Shown here one piece after another: positions 36,286 to 46,735 of a DNA stretch of 64,000 bases. Location of the stretch: contig NZ_RBIN01000001.1 of NCBI RefSeq assembly GCF_003633775.1, forward strand, positions 186,001-250,000, given 5' to 3'. The notes under the pieces are model-generated. The model was not told where the DNA came from. It saw nothing but the letters and a program-made list of their open reading frames with translations, and did not search any database. The translations under genes and the position numbers were made by a program. This stretch comes from Kushneria sinocarnis. Lineage in GTDB: Bacteria > Pseudomonadota > Gammaproteobacteria > Pseudomonadales > Halomonadaceae. Each line of letters starts with the position of its first letter. Position 1 is the stretch's first letter.

Positions 36286-37065
36286 GTGTCCAGCAAGTTT
36301 GCCACTGCCGAAGTACTCAGCGTTCATCACTGGAACGAGTCGCTGTTCAGTTTCCGCACCACCCGTGAGGAGAGTCTGCGATTCAGGAACGGCCAGTTCG
36401 TGATGATCGGCCTCGAGGTCGATGGCAAGCCGCTGACGCGCGCCTACTCGGTTGCCAGCCCCAACTGGGCGGAAGAGCTCGAGTTCTTCTCCATCAAGGT
36501 ACCGGACGGCCCGCTGACCTCGCGTCTGCAGCATCTCGAGGTCGGCGATCAGGTGCTGGTCAGCCGCAAGCCGACCGGTACGCTGGTGCTGGATGATCTC
36601 AAGGCCGGTCGGCATCTCTATCTGCTCTCCACCGGCACCGGGCTGGCACCCTTCCTGAGTCTGATCCAGGACCCCGAGGCCTACGAGCGCTTCGAAAAGA
36701 TCGTACTGGTGCATGGGGTACGGACCGTCAGCGAGCTGGCCTATCATCACTTCATTACCGAAGAGCTGCCGGCGCACGAACTGCTTGGTGAGGAGATCAG
36801 CGAGAAGCTGATCTACTACCCGACGGTGACCCGAGAGGCGTACCACACCACTGGGCGGCTCACTGATCACATCCGCTCCGGCAAGCTGGCGGCCGATATC
36901 GGCCTGCCCCAGCTCGATCCCGAGCAGGATCGGGCCATGCTCTGCGGCAGCCCCGCCATGCTGGAAGAGACCAGCGAGGTGCTGGATGAAATGGGCTTTG
37001 TCAGCTCGCCGCGCATGGGCGAGCCGGGCGACTATGTCATCGAGCGCGCCTTCGTCGAGAAGTAG
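36286..37065 (+). CDS. fpr: ferredoxin/flavodoxin--NADP+ reductase
   Basis: A 259-residue FAD flavoprotein that moves electrons between NADPH and ferredoxin or flavodoxin. It is very like the Pseudomonas/Azotobacter Fpr: RAYSVASPNW (FAD), FFSIKVPDGPLTSRLQ, LLSTGTGLAPFLSL (NADP), AMLCGSPAMLEET and the C-terminal VIERAFVEK. The start is GTG at 36286 with GGGGG 8 nt upstream; an in-frame start at 36235 adds residues foreign to the family. It ends in a bidirectional terminator shared with glnK. Confidence 0.94.
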   Translation: MSSKFATAEVLSVHHWNESLFSFRTTREESLRFRNGQFVMIGLEVDGKPLTRAYSVASPNWAEELEFFSIKVPDGPLTSRLQHLEVGDQVLVSRKPTGTLVLDDLKAGRHLYLLSTGTGLAPFLSLIQDPEAYERFEKIVLVHGVRTVSELAYHHFITEELPAHELLGEEISEKLIYYPTVTREAYHTTGRLTDHIRSGKLAADIGLPQLDPEQDRAMLCGSPAMLEETSEVLDEMGFVSSPRMGEPGDYVIERAFVEK

Positions 37066-37101
37066 CACACCGGAGCGCGAATCGAATGAAGCGCCCATGA
37101 A

Positions 37102-37123
37102 AAACCCGCCGTGAGGCGGGTTT
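37102..37123. terminator. bidirectional terminator between fpr and glnK
   Basis: AAACCCGCC and GGCGGGTTT form a perfect 9-bp stem with a GTGA loop. The stem is flanked by A residues on the left and T residues on the right, so it works in both directions for the converging genes. Confidence 0.8.
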
Positions 37124-37151
37124 GCTGTCTCGGTGGGGCCGGTCGTCAGCC

Positions 37152-37572
<421 letters not shown>

Positions 37573-37596
37573 GGAATGAAAAAGCACCGCGGGGAC

Positions 37597-37621
37597 AAAA
37601 AAGGCACCCCCGAGGGGTGCC
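37597..37621 (-). terminator. rho-independent terminator of glnK-amtB
   Basis: On the minus strand GGCACCCC pairs with GGGGTGCC around a 3-nt loop and is followed by six T residues, 30 bp after the amtB stop codon. A textbook terminator. Confidence 0.88.
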
Positions 37622-37650
37622 AGGGCGCACGCCAGCTCACTCGGGGGCGG

Positions 37651-38898
<1,248 letters not shown>

Positions 38899-38923
38899 GA
38901 GGTTGGTTCCTTGACCCTGGGCG

Positions 38924-39295
<372 letters not shown>

Positions 39296-39305
39296 CTATC
39301 ACAGG

Positions 39306-39320
39306 GCAGAAGCTGTGCCA
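39306..39320 (-). promoter_or_regulatory. sigma54 (-24/-12) promoter of glnK-amtB
   Basis: On the minus strand the sequence reads TGGCACAGCTTCTGC. This is TGGCAC-N5-CTGC, a match to TGGCAC-N5-TTGC at all but one position, with the required GG-N10-GC spacing. The glnK start is about 30 nt beyond the predicted transcription start. Confidence 0.8.
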
Positions 39321-39450
39321 CTACCCTCAAAACCGAGCAATATCAGGCACTTGAAAAGTAAAAAAGTGTTTCGAGGGTTGCGGCGGGGGGTGGCTGGAAA
39401 GGGTAAATGCACCATCTTCGAGCCTGTGGCAGGGGTGAAGGTGCGCCATT

Positions 39451-39467
39451 TGCGCCATCCTGGTGCG
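39451..39467. promoter_or_regulatory. NtrC-like 17-bp dyad
   Basis: TGCGCC-ATCCT-GGTGCG matches the NtrC consensus TGCACC-N5-GGTGCA with one change in each half (both reading G for A on their own strand). It lies about 130-160 bp upstream of the sigma54 promoter, a usual enhancer distance. Confidence 0.65.
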
Positions 39468-39667
39468 AAGGCGGGCGCCCGCAAGGCCCTCCGGAACCGT
39501 TCGGGCGCGGCCTGCACAGCTTTGACTCAGTGCTGCACTGTTGCAGGACGTCGCCGGTTTTCATGCGGTGATCAATGCGTAACGGCGCGGGCTTGCGTAT
39601 CCTTGTAGACAGCCGTCGGATGGCATGGCTGTCCGATAGATTGGTCACGCAACCGTGAGGTAGCTTC

Positions 39668-40018
39668 ATGGCACGACAGGATGTTTTCGGCCGACTGGCG
39701 CAGCAGATCGGCGAGCGGCTTCAGGACGCCTCGCATGCGCCGGAAGAGATTCAGCGTACCGTGCATGGCGCCATGCGCGGTGCCTTCGATCGGCTCGAGC
39801 TGGTCTCGCGCGAGGATTTCGACGTCATGATGGAGGTGCTTCAGCGTACCCGGTCGCGCGTCGAGGCGCTGGAAAAGCAGGTAGCCGATCTCGAAGCCGC
39901 CCTGGACGAGCGCGAGGGCCGTACCACCCCGACCACCACCGCCCGGGCCGACCAGAGCGAGACGCCGGCGGATGCCCCCGCGGACGACAGCGCGGACCAC
40001 GACCCCACTACACGGTGA
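39668..40018 (+). CDS. ubiK: ubiquinone biosynthesis accessory factor UbiK (BMFP family)
   Basis: A 116-residue protein of the BMFP/YqiC family; in E. coli UbiK binds UbiJ and assists aerobic ubiquinone synthesis. The core RLELVSREDFDVMMEVLQRTRSRVEALEKQV is an amphipathic and then coiled-coil segment diagnostic of the family. An acidic Thr/Asp-rich tail from residue about 84 is an addition. Gene order glnK / ubiK / comM is the one seen in pseudomonads, which supports the call. Confidence 0.85.
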   Translation: MARQDVFGRLAQQIGERLQDASHAPEEIQRTVHGAMRGAFDRLELVSREDFDVMMEVLQRTRSRVEALEKQVADLEAALDEREGRTTPTTTARADQSETPADAPADDSADHDPTTR

Positions 40019-40195
40019 AGCCGCACGGCGGGCCGATGTCGTATCGGTCCGTCGGTCGATCCGCCCGGCCCGCCTTTTGCCATGCCCCTGCCTGCCCGGG
40101 TGCGCCGTACTCAAGCAATTCCATCAGCGGCCGATTCAGTAGCAGATACCGATATTGTTTCGGTGCCCTGTGATCGCCCGTCTGAAGGAGCCATC

Positions 40196-41707
40196 GTGAC
40201 ACTTGCCATCATTCCCACCCGGGCCAGCGTGGGGCTGGATGCCCCGGAAGTGCTGGTCGAGGTGCATCTCTCCAACGGCCTGCCGGGGCTGGCAATTGTC
40301 GGCCTGCCGGAGGCGGCGGTGAAGGAAAGCCGGGAGCGGGTACGCAGCGCGCTGATCAACGCCGGTTTCGAGTTTCCCTCCCGGCGCATCACCCTCAATC
40401 TGGCGCCCGCCGATCTGCCCAAGGAGGGCGGGCGTTTCGATCTGCCGATCGCGCTGGGCATTCTGGTGGCGTCAGGGCAGATCCCGCGTGAAGCGGCAGA
40501 CCGGCTGGAGTGTCTGGGAGAGCTGGCGCTGGATGGGCATCTGCGTCCGGTCTCCGGGGTGCTGCCGGCGGCGATGGCGGCCAGCCGGGCCGGGCGCACC
40601 CTGATGGTGCCTGCGGCGTGCGCCGATGAGGCGGCGCTGGCGGGCGATCTGGTGGTGCTGCCGGTCAACCATCTGCTGGATGTGGTGGCCCACCTGATGG
40701 GCCGGCAGCGCATCGAGCCCCATGTCCTGGGCGAGCCGCCCGCGGCAGCGCTGCCACCGTTCGATCTGAGCGAAGTGCGCGGTCAGCATCAGGCGCGCCG
40801 GGCGCTGGAGATTGCCGCGGCGGGTGGCCACAACCTGCTGTTCGCCGGCCCGCCGGGGACCGGCAAGACCATGCTGGCCAGCCGGCTGGCCGGCATCCTG
40901 CCGCCGCTGCAGGAGAGCGAATGCCTGGAAGTGGCGGCGATCCGCTCGGTGTGCGGGCTGGATATCCTCGAGCGCTGGGGGCAGCGGCCGTTTCGCACGC
41001 CGCACCACGGCGCCAGCGCTGCGGCACTGGTCGGCGGCGGCTCGAAACCCCGGCCCGGCGAGATCTCGCTGGCGCACCACGGGGTGCTGTTTCTCGACGA
41101 GCTGCCGGAGTTCGACCGCAAGGTGCTGGAGGTCCTGCGTGAACCGCTGGAATCGGGACGGATTCATATCGCCCGCGCCAGCCACCAGCGCCAGTATCCG
41201 GCACGCTTTCAGCTGGTCGCGGCGATGAATCCCTGCCCCTGCGGTCATCTCGGCGATCCGCGCCAGCCCTGCCACTGCACGCCCCAGCAGGTGCAGCGCT
41301 ATCAGGCCCGGCTCTCCGGACCACTGCTTGATCGCATCGATCTGCAGGTCGAGGTGCCGGCACTGCCCGCCGAACAGCTTACTGCCCGCGAGCGCGGCGA
41401 GGATTCCGCCACGGTGCGCCAGCGCGTGCTGGCTGCCCGGCACCGGCAGCACGCCCGGGGCGGTCTCAATGCCCATATCGCCACCACCGTGCTGGAGCAG
41501 GCCTGTGCCCTCGGTGACGACGAACGCAGCTGGCTCTCCGACGTGCTCAACCGCCTCAACCTCTCGGCGCGGGCTTATCACCGGGTGCTGAGGGTGGCGC
41601 TGACGATTGCCGATCTCGCCGAGGAATCGCGGGTCACGCGCCCCCGGCTGATGGAAGCGATCGGCTATCGCCAGCTCGACCGCATGATGGGGCGGGGCGG
41701 GGTGTGA
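40196..41707 (+). CDS. comM: YifB/ComM-family Mg-chelatase-like AAA+ ATPase
   Basis: A 503-residue AAA+ protein. ComM is a bidirectional branch-migration helicase that aids integration of transforming DNA in naturally competent bacteria, and it is widespread in non-competent ones. There is an N-terminal Lon-protease-like domain (LPGLAIVGLPEAAVKESRERV). Walker A is AGPPGTGKTM (about residues 219-228), Walker B is VLFLDELPEF, and a zinc-like CPCGHLGDPRQPCHC cluster and sensor regions follow. The start is GTG at 40196 with GAAGGAG 5 nt upstream. The in-frame start at 40082 would add an unconserved segment. Confidence 0.93.
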   Translation: MTLAIIPTRASVGLDAPEVLVEVHLSNGLPGLAIVGLPEAAVKESRERVRSALINAGFEFPSRRITLNLAPADLPKEGGRFDLPIALGILVASGQIPREAADRLECLGELALDGHLRPVSGVLPAAMAASRAGRTLMVPAACADEAALAGDLVVLPVNHLLDVVAHLMGRQRIEPHVLGEPPAAALPPFDLSEVRGQHQARRALEIAAAGGHNLLFAGPPGTGKTMLASRLAGILPPLQESECLEVAAIRSVCGLDILERWGQRPFRTPHHGASAAALVGGGSKPRPGEISLAHHGVLFLDELPEFDRKVLEVLREPLESGRIHIARASHQRQYPARFQLVAAMNPCPCGHLGDPRQPCHCTPQQVQRYQARLSGPLLDRIDLQVEVPALPAEQLTARERGEDSATVRQRVLAARHRQHARGGLNAHIATTVLEQACALGDDERSWLSDVLNRLNLSARAYHRVLRVALTIADLAEESRVTRPRLMEAIGYRQLDRMMGRGGV

Positions 41708-41965
41708 TGGCGCAGGCGCCGGCCCGTGGCCCCGGGGAGCGGTCGGCCGCTGTGCCGATGCACGCCATTTCGGTTTTCCGGCAAAACAGTGATTGACTCC
41801 CCGGGGGTAGCGGCGCAGACTGCGCGCAGTAGGTTGGCAAGTCGCATATCGTCAGTTGTGATCGAATCATTCGGTAGCCTGGTTATATCCCCCTTGTTTT
41901 ACCCACTGTCATCGGGTGTTACCCGGCAATCGTCATCAAGCGCACAGCGCTCAAGGAATTCGAAA

Positions 41966-42169
41966 ATGGCAACTGGCACGGTCAAGTGGTTCAACGACTC
42001 CAAGGGTTTCGGTTTCATCGCTCCGTCCGAAGGCGGCGATGACCTGTTCGCACACTTCTCGGAGATTCAGGCCGACGGCTTCAAGTCGCTGCAGGACGGT
42101 CAGGAAGTCTCCTTTGATGTGACCCAGGGCAAGAAGGGGCTGCAGGCGTCCAATATCCGGCCTCTCTGA
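41966..42169 (+). CDS. cold-shock domain protein
   Basis: A 67-residue CspA-type single-domain protein that binds single-stranded RNA/DNA. RNP1 is KGFGFIAP and RNP2 reads [16 protein letters not shown] and [17 protein letters not shown] complete the five-strand barrel. Upstream, 258 bp of non-coding sequence could include the long 5' leader typical of csp genes. A very strong terminator follows. Which Csp paralog it is cannot be said. Confidence 0.93.
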   Translation: MATGTVKWFNDSKGFGFIAPSEGGDDLFAHFSEIQADGFKSLQDGQEVSFDVTQGKKGLQASNIRPL

Positions 42170-42208
42170 GCTCCGGCAGACGGCCGCTTCGGGCGGTCTT
42201 CTACCCTG

Positions 42209-42243
42209 CACCAGGGCCCGCTTCGGCGGGCCCTGGTGTTTTT
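42209..42243 (+). terminator. strong rho-independent terminator after the csp gene
   Basis: CACCAGGGCCCGC and its exact complement form a 13-bp stem closed by a TTCG tetraloop and followed by five T residues. A smaller TTCG hairpin (around 42181-42200) precedes it. Confidence 0.95.
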
Positions 42244-42420
42244 GTATCTGCCACCGCAGGGCCGCCCGCTCATGCCGCAGGGTGCGCCATGGGCGCACCG
42301 CCGCGTCCCTTCATCCAAAGATCTACATGACCCCCGCACCGGGACTGACTACCCTCTGATGGCATCAGGCAGTGTGCAATGCGCTGCCCGGCTCATCACA
42401 AGAACTCGAGGGAGCAGCGC

Positions 42421-44085
42421 ATGAATCATCATCTCCGGGGCCTGCGGCAGGGCCATCTCGCCCTGCTGTTGTCGCTGTGGCTGGCACTGGCCGGCTGTGC
42501 CGGTACCGGCACGCAACCGATCAAGACCGCCGCCGACTCCCCCGAGCCGACCTGGCAGCCGCTGCTGGCGGATGCGGCGCTGCACCACGTTTACGAGGAT
42601 GGCAAGACGCTGGTCGACATGATCCCCGAGCGTCCCATGCCGGCGATCCTGGCCGATTATCGGGCACTGCCCTGCCAGCCCGACTGCAATACCGGCGAGA
42701 TCAGCGCCTTCATGCAGCAGAACTTTCGCGAACCGCCAACGCCCGATGAGCGGCTCAGCGAACCCGAGAATACCCCGGTGGTGCAGCATATCCGCAATCT
42801 CTGGCCGGTTTTGACCCGCTCGCCGGAAGACAGTCGGCAGGGGCCGCTGAGCACCATGGTGGCCCTGCCGCACCGCTATGTGGTGCCGGGCGGCCGCTTC
42901 AACGAGATGTTCTACTGGGACAGCTACTTCACCATGCTCGGCCTGGCGGCGAACGACCGCTATGACCTGGTGCGCGACATGGTGGCCAACTTCGCCTGGC
43001 TGATCGACACCTACGGCTTCATTCCCAATGGGACCCGGACCTACTTCCTGAGCCGTTCGCAGCCGCCGTTCTTTGCCGCGATGGTCAACCTGCTGGCCGA
43101 ACATGACGGCGACGAGGTCTATACCCGCTATCTGCCCCAGCTGGAGCAGGAGTACGAGTTCTGGATGCGCGGCGCCGATCGGCTGGCGCCCGGGCAGGCC
43201 GGCGAGCGGGTCGTGCGGCTTCCCGATGGCACGCTGCTCAATCGCTACTTCGGCGGGGAAAACCGGCCGCGTCCGGAAGCCTACGCGGCCGAAATCGAGA
43301 CCGCGGCGCAGAGCGATCGTCCGGCCCCCGTGGTGTACGGCAACCTGCGGGCAGCGGCCGAGAGCGGCTGGGACTTCAGCTCGCGCTGGATGGCCGATGG
43401 CGAGCATCTGGCCACCCTCGAGACGCGCGATATCCTGCCGGTGGATCTCAACAGCCTGATGGCCAACCTGGAAAATACCCTGGCGCAGGCCTGGCAGGTT
43501 GCGGGCAACCGTGAGCGAGCTGCCCACTATCGCGACCGGGTGCAGGTGCGTCAGCAGGCACTCAATACGGTGTTCTGGTCGGCGCAGGGCTTCTACAGCG
43601 ACTACGCCTGGTCACGGCAGGCGCCCACCGGCCGGCTGACCGCCGCCACCAGCTTTCCGCTCTTTCTCGGACTGGCGACGCCGTCACATGCCGATGGTGT
43701 GGCACAGGCCATCCAGACCCGGCTGCTGAAGCCGGGCGGTATTGTCACCACGCCCCGCAATACCGGCGAGCAGTGGGATGCGCCCAACGGCTGGGCGCCG
43801 CTGCAGTGGGCGGCCATTCGCGGGCTGCGGCGCTACGGCCATGAGGCGCTGGCCGAGCGGATTGCCCGACGCTGGATTGACACCAACGTCTCGGTCTATC
43901 GCCGGACCGGCAAGCTGGTGGAGAAGTACAACGTGGTATCGCCCGGCGTCGGCGGCGGCGGCGAGTACGACGTGGTCGATGGCTTCGGCTGGACCAATGG
44001 CGTGCTGATGCAGCTGCTCGAGCTCTATCCGCAGGCGGCGGAAGGCCGTCGGTCACAGCCGGCGGTCATGGAGACTTCTCCCTGA
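42421..44085 (+). CDS. treA: periplasmic/lipoprotein trehalase (GH37)
   Basis: TreA hydrolyses trehalose to two glucose molecules. The 554-residue enzyme has the GH37 signatures PGGRFNEMFYWDSYF and QWDAPNGWAP, the catalytic acid Asp in ESGWDFSSRW and the general base Glu in the GGGGEYDVVDGFGWTNG region. The N-terminus is a lipoprotein signal: a hydrophobic run ending LALAGC, with Cys about residue 26. It is therefore probably anchored to a membrane facing the periplasm, unlike soluble E. coli TreA. A trehalase fits a habitat where trehalose is an osmolyte. Confidence 0.92.
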   Translation: MNHHLRGLRQGHLALLLSLWLALAGCAGTGTQPIKTAADSPEPTWQPLLADAALHHVYEDGKTLVDMIPERPMPAILADYRALPCQPDCNTGEISAFMQQNFREPPTPDERLSEPENTPVVQHIRNLWPVLTRSPEDSRQGPLSTMVALPHRYVVPGGRFNEMFYWDSYFTMLGLAANDRYDLVRDMVANFAWLIDTYGFIPNGTRTYFLSRSQPPFFAAMVNLLAEHDGDEVYTRYLPQLEQEYEFWMRGADRLAPGQAGERVVRLPDGTLLNRYFGGENRPRPEAYAAEIETAAQSDRPAPVVYGNLRAAAESGWDFSSRWMADGEHLATLETRDILPVDLNSLMANLENTLAQAWQVAGNRERAAHYRDRVQVRQQALNTVFWSAQGFYSDYAWSRQAPTGRLTAATSFPLFLGLATPSHADGVAQAIQTRLLKPGGIVTTPRNTGEQWDAPNGWAPLQWAAIRGLRRYGHEALAERIARRWIDTNVSVYRRTGKLVEKYNVVSPGVGGGGEYDVVDGFGWTNGVLMQLLELYPQAAEGRRSQPAVMETSP

Positions 44086-44154
44086 GCGCGCGCCACGGCA
44101 TCACGTCATGGATCGTTGCGCTCGGGGCAACAACCGGGGCCGGTTGATCAGCCC

Positions 44155-44185
44155 AAAAAAAGGGCCTGCCGGGGGACGGCAGGCC
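44155..44185 (-). terminator. minus-strand rho-independent terminator
   Basis: On the minus strand GGCCTGCCG pairs with CGGCAGGCC around TCCCC and is followed by C and seven T residues. On the plus strand the same stem could also help end treA, but it has no T-tract there. Confidence 0.8.
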
Positions 44186-44214
44186 TGCAGTATGCAAGGA
44201 ATCATTCAAGGGAA
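44155..44214 (-). ncRNA. putative sigmaE-dependent small RNA of about 60 nt
   Basis: Inferred transcript from about 44214 (7 nt past the -10) to the T7 tract at 44155. The 5' part is unstructured and contains CCCTTGAATG and TTCCTTG, which are complementary to Shine-Dalgarno-like AAGGAA/AAGGG. The 3' end is the terminator hairpin. Size and layout recall MicA/RybB-type outer membrane stress RNAs, but no sequence homology is claimed. Confidence 0.4.
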
Positions 44215-44220
44215 CATCTG

Positions 44221-44249
44221 TTTTGAAAGTGCCCCCACGGGATAAGTTC
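44221..44249 (-). promoter_or_regulatory. sigmaE (RpoE)-like promoter
   Basis: On the minus strand GAACTT (44249-44244; GGGAACTT in context) is followed after 17 nt by TCAAAA (44226-44221). The -35 equals the RpoE consensus; the -10 is a weaker match to TCTRA. Confidence 0.5.
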
Positions 44250-44449
44250 CCGCGCGCCGCCGAAAAAGCGGTAAGCGAATGCAAGCAGGCGTAACACTCT
44301 GCGTGCGCGCCCCGGGGGCAGCTTCATCGGGGCCTCGCTCGGCAAATCCGCAGCGCCGGGTGGGCCGTTAGCCTGCAAAACAATATACACTGTGTCCCGG
44401 TCATGTTCGCCGCCCGGCGGTGAACGGCAATACCCTCAGAGGACACCGC

Positions 44450-45556
44450 ATGTCTGCTCCCCGACTGTTCGAGCCGCTGCGGCTCGATGATCTCGAATTG
44501 CGCAATCGCATCATCATTGCGCCCATGTGCCAGTATTCGGCCGATCACGGCAGTGCCACCGACTGGCATCTCATCCACCTCGGCCACCTGGCGCTCTCCG
44601 GCGCCGGTCTGCTGCTTCTGGAGGCGACTGCCGTGTCGCCGGAAGGGCGCATCAGCCCCGCGGACCTCGGCCTTTACAGCGATGACAACGAGCAGGCGCT
44701 GGCCTGCACCCTGAGCGCCCTTCGGGCCCACTCCGACATGCCGATCGGCATTCAGCTCGGTCACGCCGGGCGCAAGGCCTCGACCACCGCCCCCTGGCAG
44801 GGGGGCGAGCAGATTCCCCCCGAGGCCGACAACGGCTGGCAGACGCTGGCGCCCTCGGCACTGCCGCATGGCGAGGCGGATCATCCGCCGAGCGCGCTGT
44901 CGGTTGAAGAGATCGAACGGATCAAGGCGGATTTCGTCACCGCCGCCGAACGCGCGGCCCGGCTGGGACTGGAGGCGATCGAGCTGCACGCGGCGCACGG
45001 CTATCTGCTGCACCAGTTCCTGTCGCCGCTCTCCAACCGGCGCGATGACGAATATGGCGGCAGTCCGGAGAATCGACTGCGGCTGGTGCTGGAGGTCTTC
45101 GACGCGGTGCGTGAGGTGTTTCCGAAAGGCAGGCCGGTGGGCGTACGTGTCTCGGCCAGTGACTGGGCCGAGGGCGGCTGGGACATCGAGGGGACGCTGG
45201 CGCTGGCCCGGGCGCTCGATGAGCGCGGCTGCAGCTATATTCATGTCTCCAGCGGCGGCCTCACCCCTGCCCAGCAGATCCCCGTCGGCCCCGGCTACCA
45301 GGTGCCGTTCGCCCGCCGGGTGCGCGAAGCGGTCGAGATGCCGGTGATCGCCGTGGGGCTGATCAACGAGCCCGAGCAGGCCGAGGCGATTGTCGGCACC
45401 GGCGAGGCCGATGCCATCGCCCTGGCCCGGGCGATGCTCTACAACCCGCGCTGGCCATGGCATGCCGCAGCGGCGCTGGGCGCCACGGTGAAGGCGCCGA
45501 ACCAGTATCTGCGCTCGCAGCCGCGCCAGTACCGTCAGCTCTTCGATCACGACTAG
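44450..45556 (+). CDS. NADPH-dependent ene-reductase, Old Yellow Enzyme family (YqjM/NamA/XenA type)
   Basis: A 368-residue FMN oxidoreductase that reduces activated C=C bonds or nitro groups. It has IIIAPMCQYSA, with the Cys typical of the YqjM/XenA (class III) group; QLGHAGRKAS, with two ligand-binding His-type positions; ELHAAHGYLLHQFLSPLSNRR, the active-site region; and VGLINEPEQAEAIV / ALARAMLYNPRWPW for FMN phosphate. AGAGGA lies 7 nt before the ATG. The natural substrate is unknown. Confidence 0.9.
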   Translation: MSAPRLFEPLRLDDLELRNRIIIAPMCQYSADHGSATDWHLIHLGHLALSGAGLLLLEATAVSPEGRISPADLGLYSDDNEQALACTLSALRAHSDMPIGIQLGHAGRKASTTAPWQGGEQIPPEADNGWQTLAPSALPHGEADHPPSALSVEEIERIKADFVTAAERAARLGLEAIELHAAHGYLLHQFLSPLSNRRDDEYGGSPENRLRLVLEVFDAVREVFPKGRPVGVRVSASDWAEGGWDIEGTLALARALDERGCSYIHVSSGGLTPAQQIPVGPGYQVPFARRVREAVEMPVIAVGLINEPEQAEAIVGTGEADAIALARAMLYNPRWPWHAAAALGATVKAPNQYLRSQPRQYRQLFDHD

Positions 45557-45579
45557 CCGGCCGACCCGCTTTCGGCAGC

Positions 45580-45604
45580 AAAGCCGCCTCATGGGCGGCT
45601 TTTT
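45580..45604 (+). terminator. rho-independent terminator after OYE gene
   Basis: AAAGCCGCC and GGCGGCTTT form a 9-bp perfect stem with loop TCATG, followed by further T residues, 24 bp past the stop. Confidence 0.88.
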
Positions 45605-45670
45605 CATGACTGAAGGCAGCGCCATGGCATGGCGCAATCCGGATGCGCCAGCTAGCCTCTCCAGTTCAGA

Positions 45671-46735
45671 ATGAGTGATCCGCTGCTGGAGAGTGCCTTG
45701 CCCTTTGATTTTACTGCCTTGCCGCTGCCGGTCGTCCTGGGGCTGTTTGTGCTCTGCGCACTGATCATCGGGACCATCGGCACCTGGCTGACCGGCGTGG
45801 TGGACCAGCTGGCGGATCGCACCGGACTGGGCGAGGCGATTGCCGGTTCGGTGATGCTGGGAGCGGTCACCTCGCTGGCCGGGATCATGGTCTCGGTGGC
45901 TGCCGCCGCCCGCGATCAGCCGGCCCTGGCCATGAGCAACGCGCTCGGTGGCATCGCGGTACAGACCGCCTTTCTGGCGCTGGCCGACATCACCTATCGC
46001 CGCGCCAATCTCGAACACGCTGCCCCCTCCATCGGCAACCTGATGCAGAGTGCGCTGCTGATCTGCCTGCTCGCCCTGCTGCTGATCGGGGCCTGGACCC
46101 CGCCCTTTACCGTGTTCGGCATCCATCCGGTAACCCCGCTGCTGCTGGGGGGCTACGTGTATGGACTGATCAAGGTGCGCGGCGCCCAGAACGATCCCAT
46201 GTGGCGGCCGAAGAAGACCCGCGAGACCTTCGAGGATGTGCCGGCCGAGGACGACGGCAAGCGCAGCCTGACCTCGCTGTGGCTCCGCTTTCTGCTGCTG
46301 GCTGCCGTGCTCGGCATCACCGGGCTGGTGCTGGAGCGGGTGGCGTCGGCCCTGACCCTGCAGACCGGGCTCTCCGCGACCGCGGTGGGGGCGCTGCTGA
46401 CCGCGGTTGCCACCTCGCTGCCGGAGCTGGTGACCTCGATTGCCGCGGTGCGCCGCGGGGCACTGACGCTGGCAATCAGCGGCATCATCGGCGGCAATGC
46501 CTTCGATACCCTGTTTGCCGCGACTTCCGACATTGCCTACCGCAAGGGCTCGATCTATCACGCCATGCCGGATTCGATCCTGCTGTGGACCGCCATTACG
46601 CTGCTGATGACCGGCATCCTGCTGATGGGGCTGATCCGTCGCGAACGCCACAACTGGGGCGGTATCGGCTTCGAAAGCGGGATCGTGCTGGCGCTCTATG
46701 GTCTGGGGGCGGCCCTGACACTGGGCAGTGGCTGA
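45671..46735 (+). CDS. CaCA-family cation/Ca2+ exchanger-like membrane protein
   Basis: A 354-residue membrane protein with about ten helices and two inverted alpha-repeats: GEAIAGSVMLGAVTSLAGIM in the first half and TAVGALLTAVATSLPELVTS followed by GGNAFDTLFA in the second. These place it in the Na+/Ca2+ exchanger (CaCA) superfamily. Repeat 2 keeps the SLPE acidic residue; repeat 1 reads TSLAG, so the usual Glu is missing from the first repeat. Ion specificity may therefore differ from YrbG-type exchangers. It stands alone between terminators. Confidence 0.8.
   Translation: MSDPLLESALPFDFTALPLPVVLGLFVLCALIIGTIGTWLTGVVDQLADRTGLGEAIAGSVMLGAVTSLAGIMVSVAAAARDQPALAMSNALGGIAVQTAFLALADITYRRANLEHAAPSIGNLMQSALLICLLALLLIGAWTPPFTVFGIHPVTPLLLGGYVYGLIKVRGAQNDPMWRPKKTRETFEDVPAEDDGKRSLTSLWLRFLLLAAVLGITGLVLERVASALTLQTGLSATAVGALLTAVATSLPELVTSIAAVRRGALTLAISGIIGGNAFDTLFAATSDIAYRKGSIYHAMPDSILLWTAITLLMTGILLMGLIRRERHNWGGIGFESGIVLALYGLGAALTLGSG

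Larger units (their letters stand above)
44086..44449. other. 364-bp intergenic region treA / OYE gene with possible minus-strand small RNA
   Basis: Besides the promoter of the next gene, this stretch has a sigmaE-like promoter on the minus strand and a minus-strand terminator with a T7 tract, although no minus-strand protein gene is here. The pair would bound a short transcript (see next entries). A minus-strand frame 44202-44390 lacks any recognisable motif. Confidence 0.6.

Noticed and set aside
44202-44390. Minus-strand frame of 62 codons in the treA/OYE gap
   Set aside because: No ribosome site or motif; the sigmaE-like promoter lies inside it, which suits a small RNA better than a protein.
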